Shown: piece after piece, positions 5,325 through 11,670 of the stretch
Layout: the number at the start of each line of letters is the position of its first letter
Numbering within the stretch: the first letter of the stretch is position 1
NCBI GenBank assembly: GCA_003511465.1
Contig: DOID01000031.1
Location: 1-11,670 of the forward strand
Origin: Bacillota bacterium
Lineage (GTDB): Bacteria; Bacillota; UBA4882; UBA10575
Length of the DNA: 11,670 bases
Direction: 5' to 3'
The notes under the pieces: model-generated
The model's database searches: none
What the model saw: only the letters and a program-made list of their open reading frames with translations
Told to the model about the DNA's origin: nothing
Made by a program: the position numbers and the translations under genes

Positions 5325-7139
5325 ATGCAGCCCTGGGAGGTGAGAATCATTCTAGCACAAGCAGAAGAACTGCTCCAAAAGTACTACGGGTATGGGTCGT
5401 TTCGGCCGGGACAAGCCCGGGTGATCGAGAGTATTCTAGACAGCCGAGATACACTGGCCATTATGCCGACCGGGGCGGGGAAATCAATTTGTTTTCAGAT
5501 TCCCGCGCTGCTCTTTGCCGGCGTTACTCTGGTAGTATCTCCTTTGATCTCCTTAATGAAGGATCAGGTTGATACCTTAACTAATTTGGGGATTCCAGCT
5601 GCCATGATCAATAGTTCTTTAAGCCCCGCTGAAGTCGAACGGCGGATTGAAGAAACAGCAGCGGGGGCTTATAAAATTTTATATGTGGCCCCGGAGCGAT
5701 TGGGAGCCGCGGCTTTTCTGGAAATGGTCAGAACGCTTCAGGTGTCTTTTTTGGCCATCGACGAAGCCCATTGTGTGTCCCAGTGGGGTCATGATTTTCG
5801 CCCCAGTTATCGGCGGATTGTCTCCTTTGTTAATCAACTGGCCACGCGACCGGTGGTTGCCGCGTTCACCGCAACGGCTACGGAAGAGGTGCAGAGCGAT
5901 ATCTTGTCTCTGCTCGCGCTGGAGGAGGCCAATGTTTATGTGACCGGTTTCGACCGGAGTAATCTGTATTTCAGCGTTTACCGGCGGGTGAAGAAAAAAG
6001 ATTTTCTCTTATCTTATCTGGCGAACAACCGGAATGAGGCTGGGATTATCTACGCCGCGACCCGTAAAGAAGTGGATAAGATCTATGCCCTTTTACAGGA
6101 GGAAGGGTTTGCTGTTGGCCGCTATCACGCTGGGTTAAGGGAAAAAGAGCGGAAAGCGGTTCAGGAAGAATTTTTAAATGATGATCTGCGCATCATGGTT
6201 GCGACCAATGCGTTTGGGATGGGTATTGATAAGTCCAACATCCGTTATGTGATCCACTATAATCTCCCGAAGAATATGGAAGCCTATTACCAGGAAGCCG
6301 GGCGGGCCGGTCGTGACGGGGAACCGAGCACCTGTATTCTTTTGTTCAGTCCACAGGATACCTTGATCCAGAAATATTTGATTGCACAGACGGTTTATGC
6401 TCCGGCCCGCAAAAAATGCGAGCTGGAGAAACTCCAGACCATGGTGGATTACGCCCATACCACCCAGTGTCTGCGGGGTTTTATCCTCGCCTACTTTGGG
6501 GAAGAAGAGCGACCTTCCACTTGTGGTAATTGTGGGAATTGCCATGGCCAGTTGGAGACGGTGGATATTACCGAGGAAGCGGAAAAAATCTTCTCCTCGA
6601 TTATTCGGATGAGAAACCCTTACGGGGTGAATACCATTGCTGGTGTTTTAAAAGGCTCGTCCACGAAAAGACTGCGTAGTTTGGGGTTTGATCGGCTTTC
6701 AACTTATGGTTTGATGAAAGAAAAAACCCTCTCGGAGATTACCGATTTAATCAATCAATTGATTGCCGAAGATTATCTATGCTTAAGCGGGGGAGAGTAT
6801 CCAGTCGTCAAACTACGGTCAAAGGCAGGCGCAGTCTTAAAAGAAGGACAACAAGTATGGGGAAAAACACTGAAGCGGAGGGAGCTTACCAAGACGACGG
6901 ATCCCCTTTTTGAACAGTTGCGGGTGATCCGGAAGCGCTTGGCGGACCAGGAGGGAGTCCCGCCTTATATTGTTTTTAGCGATAGTACTCTGCGGGAAAT
7001 GGCGCGCGGGAAACCCCTGACCAGCGCCGAGCTGCTTGAGATTAAAGGGGTTGGGTTAACAAAACTCGAGAAATACGGGGAGCAGTTTCTAGCCGCGATC
7101 AACGCTTATTTACGCGAGACGAAAACCGATTGTTCTTAG
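5325..7139 (+). CDS. recQ: ATP-dependent DNA helicase RecQ
   Basis: A complete RecQ (604 residues from the ATG at 5325), a 3'-5' superfamily 2 helicase of recombination and fork repair. Domains in order: an FRPGQ motif 0, Walker A MPTGAGKS (about residues 46-53), DEAHCVSQWGHDFRPSY with the DEAH box at 146-149, the second RecA-like domain with NAFGMGIDKSNIRYVIHYNLP and the arginine-rich QEAGRAGRDG, a zinc-binding site with C382, C400, C403 and C406, a winged-helix RQC domain, and a C-terminal HRDC domain (about 525-595). The annotated start is the nearest standard codon, but it has no ribosome binding site. A perfect GGAGGTGA at 5336-5343 points to ATT at 5349, which would remove eight residues and align better with usual RecQ N-termini. 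The gene is followed within 30 nt by the XRE-cupin gene. Confidence 0.96.
   Translation: MQPWEVRIILAQAEELLQKYYGYGSFRPGQARVIESILDSRDTLAIMPTGAGKSICFQIPALLFAGVTLVVSPLISLMKDQVDTLTNLGIPAAMINSSLSPAEVERRIEETAAGAYKILYVAPERLGAAAFLEMVRTLQVSFLAIDEAHCVSQWGHDFRPSYRRIVSFVNQLATRPVVAAFTATATEEVQSDILSLLALEEANVYVTGFDRSNLYFSVYRRVKKKDFLLSYLANNRNEAGIIYAATRKEVDKIYALLQEEGFAVGRYHAGLREKERKAVQEEFLNDDLRIMVATNAFGMGIDKSNIRYVIHYNLPKNMEAYYQEAGRAGRDGEPSTCILLFSPQDTLIQKYLIAQTVYAPARKKCELEKLQTMVDYAHTTQCLRGFILAYFGEEERPSTCGNCGNCHGQLETVDITEEAEKIFSSIIRMRNPYGVNTIAGVLKGSSTKRLRSLGFDRLSTYGLMKEKTLSEITDLINQLIAEDYLCLSGGEYPVVKLRSKAGAVLKEGQQVWGKTLKRRELTKTTDPLFEQLRVIRKRLADQEGVPPYIVFSDSTLREMARGKPLTSAELLEIKGVGLTKLEKYGEQFLAAINAYLRETKTDCS
5336..5351 (+). 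promoter_or_regulatory. recQ: Ribosome binding site pointing to a possible ATT start for recQ
   Basis: GGAGGTGA at 5336-5343 fully matches the anti-Shine-Dalgarno complement. The in-frame codon 5 nt downstream is ATT (5349-5351), starting ILAQAEELLQKYYGYGSF. No ATG, GTG or TTG occurs in frame at a suitable distance after it. The ATG at 5325 lies upstream of this site and has no purine-rich sequence before it. ATT initiation is rare but known (infC is the classic case). Confidence 0.5.
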
Positions 7140-7167
7140 GTGATTAATGATGAGAGGAGCAGTGAAG

Positions 7168-7722
7168 ATGGGAGAAGAAATTCGGCAGTTGGCCGCTCGG
7201 ATCAGGGAGATTCGAGAGATTGAAGGTATAACACTGGAGGCTTTGGCGGAAGAACTAAATATTACGGTGGACTTATATCAGAGGTATGAAGCTGGTACCG
7301 ATGATATCCCGGTGGGGGTCTTATACAAGATAGCCCAAAGGTTTAATTTAGAACTGAGTGCGTTGATCACGGGGGAAGAACCTCGCCTGCGCAGTTACTC
7401 CTTGACCAGAAAAGGAAGGGGAGTTTCAGTGCAAAGAAGGAAAGCCTATAAATATCAAAGTCTAGCTTATAATTTCATTCATAAAAAGGCGGAACCTTTT
7501 TTGGTGACCGTAGAGCCCCATGCCGAGGAGGGGGAGATTAAACTGAATAACCATCCCGGCCAAGAGTTTAACTATATATTGTCAGGTACCATCAAGTTTC
7601 TGCTTGATGGTTATGATGTCACCCTTAACCCGGGGGATTCGATCTATTTTGATTCGGGGATTGATCATGGGATGATCGCCTTAAATGGAGAACCGGCTCA
7701 ATTTCTAGCGGTAATATTATAG
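7168..7722 (+). CDS. XRE-family transcriptional regulator with C-terminal cupin domain
   Basis: A 184-residue two-domain regulator. Residues about 1-63 form an XRE/Cro-type helix-turn-helix, with the recognition region in LEALAEELNITVDLYQRYE and ISALITG-like packing afterwards (LSALITGE). Residues about 105-184 form a small cupin barrel with HPGQEFNYILSG, LNPGDSIYFDSGIDHGM as the two family motifs. Cupin domains in such proteins usually sense a small ligand, often with a metal; here motif 1 has one clear histidine, so the metal site may be reduced. The start at 7168 is chosen for GAGAGGAG (7152-7159) at 8-nt spacing; an ATG at 7147, just after the recQ stop, would add seven residues and has a closer AGGTGA. 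The gene sits 22 nt before an acyl-CoA synthetase gene, so it probably controls that gene or its operon. Ligand and operator are unknown. Confidence 0.88.
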   Translation: MGEEIRQLAARIREIREIEGITLEALAEELNITVDLYQRYEAGTDDIPVGVLYKIAQRFNLELSALITGEEPRLRSYSLTRKGRGVSVQRRKAYKYQSLAYNFIHKKAEPFLVTVEPHAEEGEIKLNNHPGQEFNYILSGTIKFLLDGYDVTLNPGDSIYFDSGIDHGMIALNGEPAQFLAVIL

Positions 7723-7744
7723 TTTTAGTGAGGGTGGAAGATAG

Positions 7745-9400
7745 ATGTTAAAACAATTTGTCGCGGGAGATTTCCATTCGTATGAAGAGTTTGTCGAGAA
7801 CTATCAGGTAAAAATCCCTGCTAATTTTAATTATGCTTACGATGTCGTGGATCAGATTGCGGCGGCAACTCCGGATCGAACTGCAATTGTCTGGTGTAAT
7901 GAACAGGGCGAAAGCAAAAAAATCAGTTTCGCGGAAGTAAAAGAGTATAGTGACCGGATGGCGGGATTTTTAAAGCGGGTTGGGATCGGAAAAGGCGATG
8001 CGGTGATGCTGATCTTAAAACGTCGCTATGAATTCTGGTTTGCCTTATTAGGTCTGCATAAAGTTGGGGCCATCGCGGTGCCGGCTACCCATTTGTTGAC
8101 AGCCTCCGATCTAGTGTATCGTAATAATGCCGCTGATGTGAAGATGATCATTGCGGTGGACGATGCGGAGGTTATTAAGCATGTTGAAGCGGCGGAGGAA
8201 GAGTCGCCGACGCTCCAATATAAAGTCCTCGTCAACAAAGAGCGCGCCGGATGGTTGCACTTCGCGCAGGAGTTGGAAAAATCAGCGCCTTCTTTTCTCC
8301 GTACGGAAGAAGAGTTTAGCCCGGCTGATATTTCTTTACTTTATTTTACTTCGGGGACGACCGGTCAGCCCAAAATGGTGATGCATAATTTCCAATATCC
8401 CTTAGGGCATATTGCGACGGCGAAATACTGGCAGAATGTACAGGCAGGTGGGTTGCACTTGACAGTAGCCGAGACCGGTTGGGCGAAAGCGGTTTGGGGG
8501 AAGATTTATGGGCAATGGATCGCGGGCAGCGCCGTTTTTGTTTATGATTTTGACCGCTTTGAGGCGAAAGAACTTATACGTATGGTTGAAAAGTACCAAG
8601 TTACTACGTTCTGTGCACCGCCGACCATCTATCGCTACCTGATTAAAGAGGATTTGGCCAGCTATAATCTGGATCATCTTCAGTATTGCGTTGTTGCCGG
8701 TGAACCCTTAAACCCGGAGGTTTATACGCAGTTTTTGCAAATGACGGGGCTCGAGCTACGGGAGGCCTATGGTCAGACCGAATTAACGGTGGTTATCGGT
8801 ACTTTTCCATGGATGGAACCGAAGCCTGGTTCCATGGGTAAACCGGCCCCCGGTTACCAGGTGGAGATTGTCGATGAGGAGGGAATTCCCTGTGAGGTCG
8901 GGGAGGTTGGTCAGATCACCATTCGCTTGGAAAAGCAAAAACCGGTGGGACTCTTTAATGGGTATTATCGGGATGCCGAAAAAACCAAAAGTGTTTGGCA
9001 TGATGATCGTTACTTCACCGGGGATACGGCCTGGCGTGATGAAGATGGGTATTACTGGTTTGTCGGTCGCGTTGATGATGTCATTAAAAGTTCCGGCTAT
9101 CGGATTGGCCCCTTTGAGGTGGAGAGCGCCTTAATCGAACACCCGGCGGTCTTGGAATGTGCGGTGACCGGTGTTCCCGATCCCGACCGTGGGCAAGTGG
9201 TTAAAGCCACCGTGGTACTGGCGGCGGGGTATAAAGGCGATGCGCAACTGGTGAAGGAACTACAGAACCATGTTAAAAAGTCGACGGCGCCTTACAAATA
9301 CCCCCGGATTATTGAGTTCCGATCTGAATTACCGAAGACGATTAGTGGAAAGATCCGACGGGTAGAAATCAGGGAAGAGCACGAAAGTAAAGGGGGATAA
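7745..9400 (+). CDS. AMP-forming acyl-CoA synthetase (acetyl-CoA synthetase-like, COG0365/ACSM type)
   Basis: A 551-residue ANL-superfamily ligase that activates a carboxylic acid with ATP to an acyl-adenylate and then an acyl-CoA. Motifs: the phosphate loop [11 protein letters not shown] (200-210), an [11 protein letters not shown] segment typical of the acetyl/medium-chain group, YGQTE (342-346), the ribose-binding aspartate in YFTGDTAW (D427), the hinge region [20 protein letters not shown], and the C-terminal catalytic lysine in SGKIRR (K536), a site commonly acetylated for control in this family. Length fits the medium-chain/ACSM-like group (about 550) rather than true acetyl-CoA synthetase (about 650). 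The ATG at 7745 follows a purine-rich AGGGTGGAAG (7731-7740). It is probably co-transcribed with the XRE-cupin gene. The acid used (acetate, propionate, a medium-chain or an aromatic acid) cannot be told. No clear terminator follows. Confidence 0.92.
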   Translation: MLKQFVAGDFHSYEEFVENYQVKIPANFNYAYDVVDQIAAATPDRTAIVWCNEQGESKKISFAEVKEYSDRMAGFLKRVGIGKGDAVMLILKRRYEFWFALLGLHKVGAIAVPATHLLTASDLVYRNNAADVKMIIAVDDAEVIKHVEAAEEESPTLQYKVLVNKERAGWLHFAQELEKSAPSFLRTEEEFSPADISLLYFTSGTTGQPKMVMHNFQYPLGHIATAKYWQNVQAGGLHLTVAETGWAKAVWGKIYGQWIAGSAVFVYDFDRFEAKELIRMVEKYQVTTFCAPPTIYRYLIKEDLASYNLDHLQYCVVAGEPLNPEVYTQFLQMTGLELREAYGQTELTVVIGTFPWMEPKPGSMGKPAPGYQVEIVDEEGIPCEVGEVGQITIRLEKQKPVGLFNGYYRDAEKTKSVWHDDRYFTGDTAWRDEDGYYWFVGRVDDVIKSSGYRIGPFEVESALIEHPAVLECAVTGVPDPDRGQVVKATVVLAAGYKGDAQLVKELQNHVKKSTAPYKYPRIIEFRSELPKTISGKIRRVEIREEHESKGG

Positions 9401-9470
9401 AATCCTGCCCAGAAACATCAAACATTATATTAACAATAGTTGAACTTTCTTTTGAATTTCATTATTATTG

Positions 9471-9517
9471 TTGAAGATTATAACGATCTTTTATAAAATA
9501 GAAAATAAAGGTATACT
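9471..9517 (+). promoter_or_regulatory. Promoter region of the GAPDH gene
   Basis: The best match is TTGAAG (9471-9476), a 17-bp spacer, and TAAAAT (9494-9499, five of six), which would start transcription near 9506. A second -10-like TATACT (9512-9517) has no good -35. Another possible pair upstream is TTGAAC (9440-9445) with TATTAT (9463-9468) at 17 bp. The whole 9401-9586 gap is AT-rich and holds these signals, a leader hairpin and the ribosome binding site, but no gene. Confidence 0.55.
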
Positions 9518-9542
9518 GGATGGTCTGTAAAAACGACCATCC
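9518..9542 (+). promoter_or_regulatory. Hairpin in the GAPDH 5' leader
   Basis: GGATGGTC (9518-9525) and GACCATCC (9535-9542) form a perfect 8-bp stem with a 9-nt A-rich loop, followed by TTTA. If transcription starts near 9506 the hairpin lies close to the 5' end of the mRNA, where it could stabilise the transcript. It could instead act as an operator dyad or as a weak attenuator, though the T-run is only three bases. Confidence 0.5.
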
Positions 9543-9547
9543 TTTAG

Positions 9548-10597
<1,050 letters not shown>

Positions 10598-10621
10598 GGT
10601 TTATTCAACTTAAGATAAAAG

Positions 10622-10655
10622 AAAAAGGGGTGTCCCGGCAGGGGCACTCTTTTTT
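10622..10655 (+). terminator. Intrinsic terminator of the GAPDH gene
   Basis: A 15-position stem including G:U pairs runs from AAAAAGGGG and TGTCCC on the left (10622-10636) to GGGGCACTC plus the T-run on the right (10641-10655), around the loop GGCA. The run of six T at 10650-10655 completes a textbook rho-independent terminator, 25 nt after the GAPDH stop. Confidence 0.9.
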
Positions 10656-10663
10656 AATGAATA

Positions 10664-10680
10664 ATTTACGCCACGTAAAT
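10664..10680. repeat. Small perfect hairpin between the two terminators
   Basis: ATTTACG (10664-10670) and CGTAAAT (10674-10680) form a perfect 7-bp stem with the loop CCA. It lies between the GAPDH terminator and the 44-bp palindrome and overlaps the latter by two bases. Its role is unclear. Confidence 0.5.
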
Positions 10681-10722
10681 AAAAGCTTTGGTTTCGCCGC
10701 GCGGCGAAACCAAAGCTTTTAT
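10679..10722. terminator. 44-bp perfect palindrome, probable bidirectional terminator
   Basis: The arms 10679-10700 and 10701-10722 are exactly complementary over 22 bp with no spacer; the core is CGCCGCGCGGCG and the outer ends are A/T rich (AAAAGCTTT and AAAGCTTTT). It lies 24 nt past the stop of the minus-strand gene, between two convergent genes, and the minus-strand transcript would leave the stem in CTTTTATTT. This fits an intrinsic terminator acting mainly for the minus-strand gene and possibly in both directions. An operator role is possible but less likely. Confidence 0.7.
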
Positions 10723-10746
10723 ACTTTTATAGTGTCCGAATTAACC

Positions 10747-11670
10747 TCAGTGGGGAATAAGGACTTCCTCCTTGATGTCGGCGGGTTGTTCCCGGAAGGG
10801 AAAAGCTGCGGTGTTTTTCCGGTGATAAGCCAGTTCTACCCCACTAATATCAGCCGCCGCGGGGGTAAGGGCACAAAGATCGCTCTTGTCCACGGCGGTT
10901 AAAGCCTCTTTCCCCATGGCCACCACCCCGAGGACCATCTCTGCTACACAGGAATTTAGGTAATTGGTCAGGCTTTTTACAGCCAGGTCAATATCAAGTT
11001 CGTCTTTTAACCGTCCACTGTATAAAGCAAGCTGGGTCGGGGGTTCAAAGGGGCTACTCTCGACGATTTGGGTGTGGATCATGGCCATCACGGCAGCGGT
11101 GCCGATGTAAACGGCGTCAGCGCCTAAAGCCATTGCTTTTAGAAAATGTTCGGGAGAGAAGAGTCCACCACTGGCGATGATGGAGACTTTGTCCCGTACA
11201 CCTTTTTCCTCTAGGTAATCGGCGGCGCGGACTAAGGCGTGCATGGTCGGCAAACCAAAGGCATCTTCCAAGAGGGGCTGCCCGGCATGGGTTCCTGCTT
11301 CCGCGCCGTCGATGACAATGACATCAATGCCAGCCTCAACGGCTAGTTCAATTTCGTCTTCTAGGTAGTGGGAAGCGGCGAACTTATAGGAGATCGGGAC
11401 ACCCCCGGTCTCTTCTTTTAACCGGGAAACCAAGTGTTTTAGATCAGCGGCTGATTCCAGTCCGTCGAGGCGGGACGCAATGACCGCATCTTCACCTTTT
11501 TCCAGACCAAAAACATGCCGGAACTCCTCGTCAATCTGGTCGGCCTTCGTGGTCTGGGGGGCTGAAGCCTGCGCGCCTTGGCCCAGTTGAATTTCGACCA
11601 TATCAGCTAGGGCGTAAAAGTCCTTTTTATTCCCATGGGGCCAGCGGCCGCGGTGGTATTGGTAAATGTA
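10747..11670 (-). CDS. FMN-binding glutamate-synthase-related protein, C-terminal part (5' end outside window)
   Basis: The frame is open to the window edge, so the N-terminus is missing; about 307 residues are seen, continuing upstream of the first internal ATG (ending at 11601) with the coherent sequence GNKKDFYALADMVEIQLGQG. It matches the FMN-binding central domain of glutamate synthase (GltB domain 2, TIM barrel). Visible are the MVEIQLGQGAQ turn, PISYKFAASH, a glycine-rich DGAEAGTHAGQP, GLPTMHALVRA, the flavin phosphate-binding IIASGGLFSPEHFLKAMALGADAVYIGTA, and HTQIVESSPFEPPTQL. The last segment replaces the cysteine cluster CxxxxxCxxxxC of true glutamate synthases, so the [3Fe-4S] site seems absent. 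This matches a recognised stand-alone subfamily whose reaction is not settled, so glutamate synthesis should not be assumed. Stop is TGA at 10747-10749, followed by the palindromic terminator. Start and upstream partners are unseen. Confidence 0.85.
   Translation of the reverse strand, partial: YIYQYHRGRWPHGNKKDFYALADMVEIQLGQGAQASAPQTTKADQIDEEFRHVFGLEKGEDAVIASRLDGLESAADLKHLVSRLKEETGGVPISYKFAASHYLEDEIELAVEAGIDVIVIDGAEAGTHAGQPLLEDAFGLPTMHALVRAADYLEEKGVRDKVSIIASGGLFSPEHFLKAMALGADAVYIGTAAVMAMIHTQIVESSPFEPPTQLALYSGRLKDELDIDLAVKSLTNYLNSCVAEMVLGVVAMGKEALTAVDKSDLCALTPAAADISGVELAYHRKNTAAFPFREQPADIKEEVLIPH

Noticed and set aside
5298..5326. TATAAT at 5321-5326 as main recQ promoter
   Set aside because: The hexamer is perfect, but the sequence 16-18 bp upstream does not resemble a -35 and GTGACA is only 13 bp away.
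10630..10902. Plus-strand open frame of 90 codons after the GAPDH gene
   Set aside because: It starts inside the GAPDH terminator, crosses the 44-bp palindrome and then lies antisense to the well-supported glutamate-synthase-like gene; it has no ribosome binding site and no recognisable domain.

Overview
This window looks like a chromosomal housekeeping segment from a bacterium of the Bacillota, probably Clostridia or a related deep-branching class. The evidence is the dnaX-ybaB-recR cluster, a type II pantothenate kinase (a mainly Bacillota form), strong AAGGAGG-type ribosome binding sites, TTG start use, and the XRE-cupin/acyl-CoA synthetase pair. Base composition looks moderate, near 50% GC by eye, with AT-rich intergenic regions. 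No tRNA, rRNA, CRISPR array, prophage or complete insertion sequence was seen, and the genus cannot be assigned from sequence alone.

Layout. Positions 2-1696 (+) hold the 3' part of dnaX, then ybaB and recR, a tightly packed replication/recombination operon. Positions 1712-4266 (+) continue with an OPT-family membrane transporter and a type II pantothenate kinase, separated by a 77-nt gap that carries an imperfect inverted repeat. Positions 4263-5123 (-) hold a PHP-domain phosphoesterase whose stop codon overlaps that of the kinase tail-to-tail. Positions 5124-5324 form a divergent intergenic region with a good promoter for the PHP gene and an AT-rich, nested inverted-repeat element of about 120 bp that abuts recQ. 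Positions 5325-9400 (+) hold recQ, a small XRE-cupin regulator and an AMP-forming acyl-CoA synthetase, closely spaced and probably co-transcribed. Positions 9401-9586 hold a promoter region with a leader hairpin, followed by a monocistronic glyceraldehyde-3-phosphate dehydrogenase gene (9587-10597) with its own strong terminator. Positions 10598-10746 pack three hairpins, including a 44-bp perfect palindrome. Positions 10747-11670 (-) hold the C-terminal part of a glutamate-synthase-like FMN protein that runs off the window.

Functional links. DnaX loads the sliding clamp, YbaB binds DNA, and RecR and RecQ act in gap repair, so genome maintenance frames the first 7 kb. Pantothenate kinase makes CoA precursor and the acyl-CoA synthetase consumes CoA. 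The XRE-cupin protein is the likely local regulator of the synthetase. GAPDH serves glycolysis or gluconeogenesis.

No clear novel multi-gene system is visible. The points most worth a second look are: (1) two intergenic inverted repeats, about 1.8 kb apart, whose arms share nearly the same sequence and which each sit just upstream of a gene, suggesting a small dispersed element family; (2) a probable ATT start codon for recQ; (3) a GAPDH that reads like the eukaryotic GapC/E. coli GapA type rather than the usual clostridial type; (4) the 44-bp palindrome; and (5) the glutamate-synthase-like protein that lacks the family's iron-sulfur cysteines.
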